Below are positions 34,307 through 42,467 of a stretch of DNA of 64,000 nucleotides, in pieces. The notes under the pieces are model-generated. The model was not told where the DNA came from and did no database searches. It saw only the letters and a list, made by a program, of their open reading frames with translations. Source of the stretch: BOG-908 sp963692875 (GTDB lineage Bacteria; Pseudomonadota; Alphaproteobacteria; Acetobacterales; Acetobacteraceae); the NCBI GenBank assembly GCA_965198755.1, contig OZ240673.1, positions 930,001 to 994,000 of the forward strand, read 5' to 3'. The translations under genes were made by a program, and so were the position numbers. The number at the start of each line of letters is the position of its first letter. Position 1 is the first letter of the stretch.

Positions 34307-35287
34307 ATGGACACCGCTCCCCCGCTCGACCGCGCACTCGCCCAGTCAGCCGTGAACGCCGGCGCCCACGCCTATTTCGCCGCCCGCCGCGCCCGCGTGG
34401 ACCCGTTCGTCACCGCCCACTTCTCGCTCCGCGGCACGCTGAGGCTGCACCGCGCTGCACTGGGCTGGGACATCCTCAAGGCACCGGCCAACCTCTCGCT
34501 CGCTGTCCCTCAGGTCGCCATGCACCTCGGCGCGAAAGCCGCCGACCGCCTCGGCGCCCCGCGCACTGCGGAAGCCATGCGCCGCCCGATCATCCTGAAG
34601 ACCGCCGTCGCCCGCCAGATCGAGTGGCTGATCCACACCGAACTGCTCGAGCTGCCCTACAATCAGCCCGGTCGCGACAGCACCCGCGACGCCCTCTCCG
34701 AAGCCATCCTCGTCCAGCCCGCCCTGCAGGACGCCATGCAGGCGGCGCTGACCGAGATCGGCCCGCACAGCCAGGATCCCGCCTTCCGCGAGCGTCTCGG
34801 CCAAACGATGGAGACCTACGGCCTGACCCGCAGCGCCGCCGCAGAGATCACCACCGGCCTGATGAACCTCAGCGCCGGCGCCATCGCGCTGAACAAAATC
34901 ACGCCTGGCGCGGCCAGCTTCGGCCCGGCGCTGGCCGGCATCATGGCGCACCAAACCGCAATCAGCGCCTTTCCGCTGGGCACCTGGCTCGGCAGCGCCT
35001 GGTATGGTCTGTTTCCCACCGTCCCTTCGGCCGCGTTGCTGGCCATCACCACCGGCGGGGTCATGCTGGCAGCCACCACGTTTGCCGCCTTTGCCGGCGT
35101 GGTGTCCGACCCGGTACAGCGCGCGCTCGGCCTGCATCGCAAGCGCCTGCTGCGGATGATCGACGTGCTGGAAAAGCAGTTTTTCGATCCTGAGGCTGCG
35201 GGATTTGCCGTGCATGATCATTACGTGGCGCGGCTGCTTGACGTGTTTGATTATCTTGGAGCGGCGGTCAGGCTGATACGGGTGTAA
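34307..35287 (+). CDS. DUF6635-like conserved protein, membrane-associated
   Basis: This is a 326-residue protein. The N-terminal half is helical and charged (DRALAQSAVNAGAHAYFAARR, then WDILKAPANLSLAVPQVAMHLG). The middle includes two or three hydrophobic stretches (ITTGLMNLSAGAIALNK, SAALLAITTGGVMLAATTFAAFAGVV), which suggests membrane association. The C-terminus has a conserved-looking VLEKQFFDPEAAGFAVHDHYVARLLD. I assign it tentatively to DUF6635, function unknown. The ATG at 34307 is the first after repeat copy 13. Its TAA stop fuses with copy 14. Confidence 0.6.
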   Translation: MDTAPPLDRALAQSAVNAGAHAYFAARRARVDPFVTAHFSLRGTLRLHRAALGWDILKAPANLSLAVPQVAMHLGAKAADRLGAPRTAEAMRRPIILKTAVARQIEWLIHTELLELPYNQPGRDSTRDALSEAILVQPALQDAMQAALTEIGPHSQDPAFRERLGQTMETYGLTRSAAAEITTGLMNLSAGAIALNKITPGAASFGPALAGIMAHQTAISAFPLGTWLGSAWYGLFPTVPSAALLAITTGGVMLAATTFAAFAGVVSDPVQRALGLHRKRLLRMIDVLEKQFFDPEAAGFAVHDHYVARLLDVFDYLGAAVRLIRV

Positions 35288-35425
35288 GCAAAAAAGCAGT
35301 TCTTTTTGAAAAAAAAACCAACAAACTTCTGTTCCCTTGGGGCGCGCGCTGCAGGACGCGCCGCGGCAGCCAGACCAAAAGTTTTTTGGTTCTTTTTTTC
35401 AAAAAAGAACCGCTTGCTTTCTTGC
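35288..35425. repeat. AT-rich inverted-repeat element, copy 14 (complete)
   Basis: The left arm is GTTC type with small deletions, and the right arm GGTTC/GAACC. It lies between convergent genes, whose TAA stops lie at its two ends. Confidence 0.85.
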
Positions 35426-35426
35426 T

Positions 35427-36005
35427 TTACGCCGCCTCGTCCGTCTCGATCTGCGGCAGCGGCGGCGGCGTCTTGCCCTCGCGCGCCAGCCTGTCGTTCG
35501 CCGCGGCTACCATTGCGTTCAAATCGGTCTGCGTGCACAGCCCCAGGATCACCGGATCGCGCGGCTTGATGTTGGCGCTGTTCCAGTGCTGCCTGTCGCG
35601 CACCTTCTGGATGGTATCCTTGGTCGTCCCGAGCAGCTTGATCACCTGCGCCTCAGACAACTGCGGGTAATGCCGCAACACGAACGCAATCCCATCCGGC
35701 CTGTCGTTGCGCTTGGCAACCGGCGTGTAGCGCGCGCCCTTCTGCTTTTTCGGGACATGCGTGGTGATCGGCATCATCTTCAGCCGCGCGTCGGCGTTCT
35801 TCTCGCAGCGCACGATCTCGTCGGCGGTCACCTGGCTGTTGGCCACCGGGTCGTAGCCGTTGATGCCCTGGGCCACTTCGCCGTCGGCGATCGCCTGTAT
35901 TTCCAGCGGGTGCATGCCGCAGAAATCGGCAATCTGGTCGAAGGTGAGCGCGGTCTTGTCGATCAGCCAGACGGCCGTGGCTTTCGGCATCAAAGGGAGC
36001 GTCAT
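35427..36005 (-). CDS. trcR: Cell-cycle transcriptional regulator TrcR (DUF1013)
   Basis: This is a 192-residue DUF1013 protein matching the alphaproteobacterial TrcR regulator. It opens MTLPLMPKATAVWLIDKTALTFDQIADFCGMHPLEIQAIADGE-like sequence, in which a helix-turn-helix can be placed at residues 20-45. The second half, YPQLSEAQVIKLLGTTKDTIQKVRDR, forms another helix-turn-helix-like unit, followed by DPVILGLCTQTDL. In Caulobacter relatives it takes part in cell-cycle transcription. GAGGA lies upstream of ATG 36005. The TAA stop merges with copy 14. Confidence 0.85.
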   Translation of the reverse strand: MTLPLMPKATAVWLIDKTALTFDQIADFCGMHPLEIQAIADGEVAQGINGYDPVANSQVTADEIVRCEKNADARLKMMPITTHVPKKQKGARYTPVAKRNDRPDGIAFVLRHYPQLSEAQVIKLLGTTKDTIQKVRDRQHWNSANIKPRDPVILGLCTQTDLNAMVAAANDRLAREGKTPPPLPQIETDEAA

Positions 36006-36315
36006 CGTGTCATCCTCGGGCGCGGGACGCCGCCTGACGGGACCATCACCATCGCGTGCAAGACGGTCTGTGGGAGGCCCCGCTGCAGGGTGCGCCGATA
36101 AGCAGCAATCCTCAGGATATGGGCTGCGGGTCAGGCGCCGGTCAAGATGGTTGCGCGCAAGGACGGAGATAAGTTTTCGCAGGGCTGCCACCACGTGCGG
36201 CCACCGGCGCCCGGCTGCGGCATCTCACCCGATGCAGAAGCTTTCATTTGGCGGCCTGGCGTTGCCGCGCAGCCGCCCGGTTCCGCCCGGCACCTGTCGC
36301 ACCTATATCGGGGCA
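36006..36315. other. Upstream region of trcR without a recognisable gene
   Basis: About 310 bases between trcR and the tRNA, both on the minus strand. It must hold the trcR promoter and the tRNA 3' trailer. No frame or hairpin stands out. Confidence 0.4.
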
Positions 36316-36398
36316 TGCGGTCGAGAAGACTCGAACTTCCACGAGGTTGCCCCCACAAGCACCTCAAGCTTGCGCGTCTACCATTCCGCCACGACCGC
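36316..36398 (-). tRNA. tRNA-Leu (GAG anticodon)
   Basis: Read on the minus strand, the acceptor arm GCGGTCG pairs with CGACCGC. The D-arm holds GCGGAATGGTAGACGC. The anticodon stem CAAGC/GCTTG encloses the loop TTGAGGT with anticodon GAG. A long variable arm typical of leucine follows, then a TTCGAGT T-loop. CCA is not encoded. The lipB ATG lies 21 bases away on the other strand. Confidence 0.93.
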
Positions 36399-36419
36399 AC
36401 GGTGGGCGGCCTATAACGG

Positions 36420-37124
36420 ATGCCGCCGCTGGTTTCAACTCTCGCTCCGACGATCGTGCCCCACACGCTGGAGTGGCTGGTGGCACCCGGACTGACGGCC
36501 TACCCCGACGCGGTGGCCGACATGCGCGCCCGCATCGCCGCTATCCGCGCCGGCGCCGCCCCTGAGCGCGTCTGGCTTCTGCAGCACCCGCCGCTCTACA
36601 CCGCCGGCACCTCCGCCATGCCCGCCGACTTGGCGGACCCTGACCGCTTCCCTACGTTCGACGCCGGCCGCGGCGGCCAGTGGACCTACCACGGCCCAGG
36701 CCAGCTGGTCGGCTACGTCATGCTAGACCTCACCCGCCGCCACGGCACCGTGCCCGCGCGCGACGTGCACGCCTACGTCACCGCCCTGGAAGCCTGGCTG
36801 ATCGAAACCCTTTCCGGCTTCGGCATCCACGGCGAGCGCCGCCCCGGCCGCGTCGGCGTGTGGGTGCGCGACGCCGCGACCGGCACCGAGGCCAAGGTCG
36901 CCGCCATCGGCGTGCGCGTGACGCGCTGGGTCACCTGGCACGGCATATCGCTGAATGTCTGCCCGCAGCTGGACCACTTCACCGGCATCGTGCCCTGCGG
37001 CATCCGCGAGCACGGGGTGACCAGCCTGCACGCGCTCGGCCGGGAAGCAAGCGTGGACGAAGTCGCTCGCGCTCTGAGGCAGAGTTGGGACAGGATGTTC
37101 ACAGACACACTACAGTCTGATTGA
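36420..37124 (+). CDS. lipB: Lipoyl(octanoyl) transferase LipB
   Basis: This is a 234-residue enzyme that moves octanoyl from acyl-carrier protein to lipoyl domains, the first step of lipoate synthesis. Family motifs include VWLLQHPPLYTAGTSA, GGQWTYHGPGQLVGYVMLDL, VGVWV, AKVAAIGVRVTRWVTWHGISLN and PCGIREHGVTSL, in which C193 is the catalytic thiol paired with the Lys of AKVAAIG. It is cytoplasmic. lipA is not in the window. The TGA stop is about 15 bases before repeat copy 15. Confidence 0.94.
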   Translation: MPPLVSTLAPTIVPHTLEWLVAPGLTAYPDAVADMRARIAAIRAGAAPERVWLLQHPPLYTAGTSAMPADLADPDRFPTFDAGRGGQWTYHGPGQLVGYVMLDLTRRHGTVPARDVHAYVTALEAWLIETLSGFGIHGERRPGRVGVWVRDAATGTEAKVAAIGVRVTRWVTWHGISLNVCPQLDHFTGIVPCGIREHGVTSLHALGREASVDEVARALRQSWDRMFTDTLQSD

Positions 37125-37138
37125 GCGTTCGCTACCGA

Positions 37139-37276
37139 AAGCAAGCAAGCGGTTCTTTTTTGAAAAAAAGAACCAAAAAACTTTTGTTCCCTTGGGCACG
37201 CGTTGCAGGAACCTCCGCGACAGCCTGACCAAAAGTCTTTTGCTTCTTTTCTTCAGAAAAGAAGGCCTTGCTTTCT
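37139..37276. repeat. AT-rich inverted-repeat element, copy 15 (complete)
   Basis: The left arm is GGTTC/GAACC. The right arm is CTTC type with a CTTCAG loop variant. It lies between convergent lipB and the oxidoreductase gene. Confidence 0.85.
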
Positions 37277-37388
37277 TTTCTGCTATCGACCGCAGAAAGC
37301 CAGGTTTGTTGGCGTGAGATATCGTTTGAGCCTCACTCAGCTACTGACTGCATCGCCAATAGCACCTCTCCAAGAGCGCACCCCGAGC

Positions 37389-37434
37389 GACAAAACTTTG
37401 TTTTCTTCCCAGAAAGAACTGCTTTGCTTCCTTG
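37389..37434. repeat. AT-rich inverted-repeat element, copy 16 (decayed right arm)
   Basis: ACAAAACTTTGTTTTCTTCC, AGAAAGAACTGCTTTGCTTCC resembles a right arm with several substitutions. No left arm is found, so two copies occupied this gap. Confidence 0.55.
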
Positions 37435-37452
37435 ATCACCGGAGGCAAACGT

Positions 37453-38436
37453 TCAGGGATGCACGCGGATCAGCCCGGCCGCCTCCGCCACCGCCCGCGA
37501 CTGCGCCATCCCCGCCCCCACCGCGAGTGCCGCCTCCAACGCCCGCCGGCCCGCTGCCGCGTCAACAACGACGGGCGCCCCGTCTACGCACGACGCCACG
37601 AACGCCGCGTGTTCCGCCTCCAGCACGTCGTGGTCGTCCCAGCTCGCCTCGTCGAGCAGAAAGCCGTCCGTTCCCGGCACTTCCACGCCGCGTTCGCGGC
37701 CGATCATCGTCAGCCGCCGCGCCACGAAGTCGGCCGACAGGTAACCCTCCTGCGAGAACAGCCGCATCTTGCGTTCCGTCTTCAGCGAAATGCGGCTGGC
37801 GGTGATCGTCGCCACGCACCCGTTGACGAAGCGAACGCGTGCGTTGGCGATGTCCTCGAACGCGCTGGAGACGGCGGCCCCCAGCGCGTCCACGCTCTCG
37901 ATCTCCGAATTCACCAGGCTCAGCACCAGATCGAGGTCGTGGATCATCAGGTCCAGAATGACCGAGACGTCGGTGCCCCGCGGCTTGAACGGCGCGATGC
38001 GCGTGGCCTCGATGTAGAGCGGCCGGGTGATGCGCGCGGCGATGGCGCCGTGTTCCGCCGAGTAGCGCAGCAGGTGGCCCACCTGCAGCACGCAGCCTTG
38101 CGCGCGGGCCAGCTCAGCCAGCGCGTCGGCCTGCTCCAGCGTGGCCGCGATCGGCTTTTCCACCAGCACGTGCCGGCCGCGCTCCAGCGCCACCGCGGCG
38201 ATGTCGTAATGCGCCTCGGCCGGTGCCGCCACGATCACCGCCTCGGCGGTCTCGAGCAGGTCCGCCAGTCCCATCGCCGGCACCCCGCCCAGTTCGCGCC
38301 CGACCAGCGCGGCGCGGCCTGCATCCACGTCGGTGATCCCCACCAGCGCCGCGCGTTGGCTGGCTGCGACTTTTATGGCGTGGAAGCGGCCAAAATGGCC
38401 CGCCCCGATCACGCCGATGCGAAGAATCCTGGACAT
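37453..38436 (-). CDS. Gfo/Idh/MocA family oxidoreductase
   Basis: This is a 327-residue NAD(P)-dependent sugar or cyclitol dehydrogenase. The Rossmann motif is IGVIGAGHFGRFHA (residues 7-20); VEKPIAATLEQADAL carries the EKP lysine, and HDLDLVLSLV (about 175-185) is the C-terminal domain motif with the catalytic-site histidine. It is cytoplasmic; related genes often serve sugar-nucleotide or inositol metabolism, but the substrate here is unknown. The ATG at 38436 overlaps the CATG shared with a possible start of the divergent MOSC gene. Confidence 0.87.
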   Translation of the reverse strand: MSRILRIGVIGAGHFGRFHAIKVAASQRAALVGITDVDAGRAALVGRELGGVPAMGLADLLETAEAVIVAAPAEAHYDIAAVALERGRHVLVEKPIAATLEQADALAELARAQGCVLQVGHLLRYSAEHGAIAARITRPLYIEATRIAPFKPRGTDVSVILDLMIHDLDLVLSLVNSEIESVDALGAAVSSAFEDIANARVRFVNGCVATITASRISLKTERKMRLFSQEGYLSADFVARRLTMIGRERGVEVPGTDGFLLDEASWDDHDVLEAEHAAFVASCVDGAPVVVDAAAGRRALEAALAVGAGMAQSRAVAEAAGLIRVHP

Positions 38437-38485
38437 GGCGGCGACCATAGAACAGGAACGCAGGATCAGGGAGACGCCTCCCGCC

Positions 38486-39364
38486 GTGCCAAAGACCCCG
38501 CCCGTGCTGCTCGCCGAACTCAACGTTTTTCCGGTGAAGGCCCTCGCCGGCTTCTCTCCTCCTTGCGCTGACGTGGAGCCGCGCGGCCTGCAGGGGGACC
38601 GGCGCTGGATGGTGGTCGACCCGGCCGGCCGCATGCTCACCCAGCGCACCCACCCTGCCATGGCCACCATCCACGCCGGCACCCACGGCGCGAACACCAC
38701 TCTCAGCCGCCCCGGCCACGGCCGCGTCACCCTCGCCGTGCCCGCGGCCGCCGCGCCGCGTGCCGAGGTCAGCATCTGGCGCGACTCGCTCACCGCGGCC
38801 CTTGCTGCCGAGGACGCCCACGCCTGGATCACCCGCGCGCTGGGCACCGACGCCCGCCTTGCCTACATGGACGACCACGCCATCCGCCCGGTGAACCCGA
38901 CCCACGGCGCGCCCACCGACCGCGTCAGCTTCGCAGACGGCTACCCGGTCCTGCTCACCTCGCTGGGCTCGCTGGCCGACCTCAACGCGCGGCTTGATCA
39001 CCCCGTGCCGATCAGCCGCTTTCGCGCTAACCTGGTGGTCGCCGGCGCGGCCCCCTGGGCCGAGGACACCTGGCGGGTGATCCGTATCGGGTCGGCCACG
39101 TTCCGGGTGGTCAAACCCTGCGAGCGCTGCACGGTGACCACCATCGACCAGCAGACCGGCGAGCGGCCCCACCGCACGGAGCCGCTGCGCACGCTGGCGC
39201 GGTTCCGGCAGGACGAGCGCGGGATCATGTTCGGGCAGAACCTGATCCCGATGGTGGGCGACGACGGCTTCGGCCTTGTCACTGTTGGGGACCGGGTGGA
39301 GGTGCTGGAGAGCGGGGCGCCCAACGTGGTGCCGGTGGTGGCAGGCAGCGAAGTGCTCGCGTGA
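38486..39364 (+). CDS. MOSC domain-containing protein
   Basis: This is a protein of about 292 residues with the N-terminal MOSC beta-barrel (LAELNVFPVKALAGFSP, then LQGDRRWMVVDPAGRMLTQRT) and the C-terminal MOSC domain (FRANLVVAGAAPWAEDTW, then VVKPCERCTVTTID holding the conserved cysteine, and FGQNLIP). Such proteins bind molybdenum cofactor and resemble YcbX/mARC N-hydroxylamine reductases. GTG 38486 is preferred, with AGGGAG 12 bases upstream; ATG 38435 would overlap the start of the divergent gene. The [2Fe-2S] domain of YcbX is absent. Confidence 0.85.
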   Translation: MPKTPPVLLAELNVFPVKALAGFSPPCADVEPRGLQGDRRWMVVDPAGRMLTQRTHPAMATIHAGTHGANTTLSRPGHGRVTLAVPAAAAPRAEVSIWRDSLTAALAAEDAHAWITRALGTDARLAYMDDHAIRPVNPTHGAPTDRVSFADGYPVLLTSLGSLADLNARLDHPVPISRFRANLVVAGAAPWAEDTWRVIRIGSATFRVVKPCERCTVTTIDQQTGERPHRTEPLRTLARFRQDERGIMFGQNLIPMVGDDGFGLVTVGDRVEVLESGAPNVVPVVAGSEVLA

Positions 39365-39379
39365 CGGCCGGGCGGAGAG

Positions 39380-39445
39380 AGAAGGAAGGCCTTCTTTTTC
39401 GAGAAAAAGAAGCAAAAAGCTTTTGCGCACGCTGTCGCGGACGGC
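39380..39445. repeat. AT-rich inverted-repeat element, copy 17 (left arm plus centre)
   Basis: It has a CTTC/GAAG arm with CGAG loop, then GCTGTCGCGGACGGCTGAGAC. The right arm is missing. Confidence 0.7.
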
Positions 39446-39506
39446 TGAGACAGCACGCAGCCCGACGGTTGGAGACGCTAGGTTGCTCAGCTTGATGCAG
39501 CAGGTC

Positions 39507-39980
39507 TTAAGGACAGTGTCCGTCGGCTAGAACCCACCGCAACGGCGGGTGGCGCTCGTTCAGTGGCGATGGGCAAGCCACGTAGTGCCGGTTCGCCAGG
39601 ATCGCTGACGTCGCGAACGCCGTCAGCGGAACCGCTATGACCGTCAGCAGCACACTCCTATCGCCACACCAAGACATACTGTCAGCGCGTCCATTCCGCG
39701 CTTGGACGTGGCCCGCCTGCGACGCCCGTTGCCAGGCGCCTGATCCGGCGCAGGCAGCAGCGTCATCGCAGCCAGCGCAAAACACAGAACCGCCAATGGC
39801 AGACCGATCGCATCGCGTGGAGACAACGCCACCACCGGCGCATGACGGCAAACGGCGTCTACCGACGGCATCAGGCTGGACACCGAGAACCATAAACGGC
39901 ACCAGGCCAAGCAGAACGAAGCCGGCAAATGCAGGCAGCGCCTTGGACCGATCACATAATGACCAATCGCTACCTACCAT
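39507..39980 (-). pseudogene. Small membrane-protein gene with two compensating frameshifts
   Basis: From ATG 39980 the frame begins with a hydrophobic helix (FVLLGLVPFMVLGVQ). Protein-like sequence then moves to another frame, with a second helix (AIGLPLAVLCFALAAMTLL) and a third (ALTVCLGVAIGVC). It returns to the first frame for LTVIAVPLTAFATSAILANRHY and a tail RWVLADGHCP. Read in one frame it is a 157-codon ORF with a nonsense-like Cys/Arg/Ser-rich middle. The start overlaps the end of the next broken gene. The original protein is not recognised. Confidence 0.5.
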
Positions 39981-40228
39981 GAGTAGGATAGTTCGCCGCG
40001 AACCCAATCCGCCTGTCGCCCGAGCTTGTCTGCAAGCGCGCGTAAATTCCGCACAAGGTCGTTCACAGGCCTGCTGTGGGCGAGCTGGCTGAAGCGGGTA
40101 TCCGCCTCCGCGCCCAAATCGTTCCAGACCAGTGCCAGCTTTGCCAGTCCCTTGTCGCAAAGCTCGCTGAGCTTGTCGGTGATGTGAAATTCCTCGTCCA
40201 GCTTTTACAACGCGTAACCCGCTTTCAT
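39974..40228 (-). pseudogene. Broken gene for a small helical protein (ochre stop at codon 8)
   Basis: From ATG 40228 the frame reads MKAGYAL, stops at TAA (40205-40207), and continues with good protein-like sequence: KLDEEFHITDKLSELCDKG, KLALVWNDLGAEADTRF, NDLVRNLRALADKLGRQADW, ending at TAG 39974. It would be 84 residues, soluble and helical. Its ATG overlaps the TGA of the upstream small gene, and its stop overlaps the ATG of the downstream one, so the three formed an operon. One codon change (for example Gln to stop) explains the break. The function is unknown. Confidence 0.5.
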
Positions 40229-40578
40229 TCCAACGGTCGCAGATCTTGACCGGTGACGAGCAAGGCAAGCGGTTCTTTTTTGAAAAAAAGAACCAAAAAA
40301 CTTTTGTTCCCTGGAGTACACGATGAGGGAGGTTCCGCGACAGCCGGACCAAAAGTCTTTTGCTTCTTTTTTTCAGAAAAGAAGGCCTTGCCTTCCTTGC
40401 CGGACGTTGAAGGGTCAAGGTCCATTGCCGCTGGTGTCACACTCACCGCGAAAGCCACCAGAAACGGCCCGAAGGCGAGACTGCCGATCGTGGCAAGGCC
40501 GGCGATGGTGGTGCCGGAGATGGCCGGTTCCGCCGCAACGCAAATAGTGGACGCGAGCACGATCGACGGTATGTCCAC
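40225..40578 (-). CDS. Small membrane-protein gene interrupted in frame by a repeat element
   Basis: The frame opens MDIPSIVLASTICVAAEPAI, gives one or two hydrophobic helices (TTIAGLATIGSLAFGPFLVAFAV) and reaches DLDPSTSGKEG at about residue 62. It then crosses repeat copy 18 completely (residues of AFFSEKKKQKTF and SFLVLFFKKEPLAL type) and ends VTGQDLRPLE with TGA. That TGA overlaps the ATG of the following broken gene as ATGA, so the end is probably native. The element therefore seems to sit inside the gene without breaking its frame. The product is of unknown function and may be inactive. Confidence 0.45.
   Translation of the reverse strand: MDIPSIVLASTICVAAEPAISGTTIAGLATIGSLAFGPFLVAFAVSVTPAAMDLDPSTSGKEGKAFFSEKKKQKTFGPAVAEPPSSCTPGNKSFLVLFFKKEPLALLVTGQDLRPLE
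40261..40399. repeat. AT-rich inverted-repeat element, copy 18 (complete, inside an open frame)
   Basis: The left arm is GGTTC/GAACC, and the right arm CTTC with a TTTCAG variant. The only complete copy that lies inside what looks like one original coding sequence. Confidence 0.85.
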
Positions 40579-40740
40579 CGTGAAGCTACTAAGAGAATGT
40601 CCCAGCGTCGGGCGCGGGCATGACCTGCTCTTCGCCCGTGTTGCCGTTCAAAAGCGACCAAGCTCTCCTTGCCTCTACCCCCCCGCCGCAGGCATACCCC
40701 GCCGAAAGCCCCTCCTCTACCGGAGCCCAGACCACCCACC

Positions 40741-42300
40741 ATGATGTATTTCAGCCGCGGCAAGACCCTCGGCGTCCTCGCCATCTGCTTTCTGGGCCTT
40801 CTCCTCGCCCTGCCCAACCTCGCCCCGGCCCCCAACTCATGGATTCCCTGGCGCCGCGTACACCTCGGCCTTGACCTCCGCGGCGGCTCCTACCTGCTCA
40901 TGCAGGTCGACCTCGACGCCGTCGAACACGAACGCCTTGACGCGCTGGCCGACGGAGCCCGCGCTGCCCTCCTGCACGACCACCTCGGCTACCAGAACCT
41001 CGCCCCCGAACCCAATAACGGCCGCGTCTTCCTCCACCTCCGCGATCCGTCCCAGCACGACGCCGCCGTCGCGGCCCTCCGCGCCATCCCTGCCGCCGTC
41101 CCCGGCGAGTTCACCGTCACCGACCTGGCCGGCAGCAACGTCGCCATCACTCTCTCGCCCGCCGCCCTGCGCCAGACCGCAACCCACGCCGTCGAGCAAT
41201 CCATCGAGATCGTCCGCCGCCGCATCGACGAAACCGGCGTCGTCGACCCCCAGATCACCCGTCAGGGCGATGACCGCATCGTCGTCCAGCTCCCCGGCGT
41301 CGAAGACCCCAACCGCGTCAAGGAACTCCTCGGCAAAACCGCCAAGATGACCTTCCACCTGCTCGACGAGAGCTACGTCGCCGGCGAACCCGCGCCCCCC
41401 GGCACCGAGCTGCTGCCAATGCAGGCCAACCCCGCCGAAAAGCTCCCCATCCGCAAGCGGGTGGAAGTGGACGGCGCCGACCTCACCGACGCCCGCGCCG
41501 GCACCAGCCAGCAAGACGGCGCCTGGGTCGTCAACTTCACCTTCGACTCGCTCGGCGCACGCCGTTTCGCCGACACGTCCCGCCTCAACATCGGCAAGCG
41601 CTTCGCCATCGTGCTCGACAACCAGATCATCAGCGCCCCGGTCATCCGGCAGGCCATCACCGGCGGCCAGGGCCAGATCAGCGGCAACTTCGACGCCGAG
41701 AGCGCCAACCAGCTCTCCATCCTGCTCCGCGCCGGCGCCCTGCCCGCCCCGCTGACCGTGGAAGAGGAACGCACCGTCGGCCCCGAACTCGGTGCGGACA
41801 GCATCCGCGCCGGCGCCTACTCCCTGATCGCCGGCTTCCTGCTGGTGGTGGGCTTCATGGGCACCTTTTACGGCCTGTTCGGCTGGTTCGCCAACGTCGC
41901 CCTGCTGGCCAACCTCATCCTGCTGGTGGCCATCCTCTCCCTCTTCCAGGCCACCCTCACGCTGCCCGGCATGGCCGGCCTGCTGCTCACGCTGGGCATG
42001 GCGGTGGACGCCAACATACTCATCAACGAGCGCATCCGCGAAGAAACCAAGAACGGCCGCACGCCGCTCAACGCCATGGAGACCGGCTTCCGCCGTGCGT
42101 TCTCCACCATCCTGGACAGCAACGTCACCGCCTTTCTCGCCCACGTCATGCTGTTCGTCTTCGGCACCGGGCCGGTGAAGGGGTTCGCGCTCACCATTAC
42201 CGTGGGCATCGCGACCACGCTGTTTACGGCGACCGTGCTGGCTCGGCTGATGATGGTGCGGTGGTACGCGGCACAGCGGCCGCATCTGCTGCCTGTGTGA
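40741..42300 (+). CDS. secD: Protein translocase subunit SecD
   Basis: This is a 519-residue inner-membrane protein that, with SecF, uses the proton gradient to help release exported proteins. An N-terminal transmembrane helix (GVLAICFLGLLLALPNL) is followed by HLGLDLRGGSYLLMQVD (the SecD D1 motif), the large periplasmic P1 domain (RRRIDETGVVDPQITRQGDDRIVVQLPGV-like), LRAGALPAPLTVEEERTVGPELGADSI, and five C-terminal helices with MAVDANILINERIREE. ATG 40741 is used; ATG 40744 is equally possible. secF follows after 167 bases filled by repeat copy 19. yajC is not adjacent. Confidence 0.95.
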   Translation: MMYFSRGKTLGVLAICFLGLLLALPNLAPAPNSWIPWRRVHLGLDLRGGSYLLMQVDLDAVEHERLDALADGARAALLHDHLGYQNLAPEPNNGRVFLHLRDPSQHDAAVAALRAIPAAVPGEFTVTDLAGSNVAITLSPAALRQTATHAVEQSIEIVRRRIDETGVVDPQITRQGDDRIVVQLPGVEDPNRVKELLGKTAKMTFHLLDESYVAGEPAPPGTELLPMQANPAEKLPIRKRVEVDGADLTDARAGTSQQDGAWVVNFTFDSLGARRFADTSRLNIGKRFAIVLDNQIISAPVIRQAITGGQGQISGNFDAESANQLSILLRAGALPAPLTVEEERTVGPELGADSIRAGAYSLIAGFLLVVGFMGTFYGLFGWFANVALLANLILLVAILSLFQATLTLPGMAGLLLTLGMAVDANILINERIREETKNGRTPLNAMETGFRRAFSTILDSNVTAFLAHVMLFVFGTGPVKGFALTITVGIATTLFTATVLARLMMVRWYAAQRPHLLPV

Positions 42301-42443
42301 GAAAGAAAGGCCTTCTTTTTTGAAAAGGAGCAAAAAACTTTTGCTCCCTCGGCACTCGTCGCGTGAGACGACTCGTTTCACCAACACGCGTCTAAGGGAC
42401 CAAAAGTTTTTTGGTTCTTTTTTTCAAAAAAGAACCGCTTCAC
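42301..42443. repeat. AT-rich inverted-repeat element, copy 19 (complete, between secD and secF)
   Basis: The left arm is CTTC type with a deletion of part of the A run. The centre contains a small palindrome, GTGAGACGACTCGTTTCAC. The right arm is GGTTC/GAACC. Confidence 0.85.
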
Positions 42444-42467
42444 CCAACCTGTAAGTTAAACACCCCC

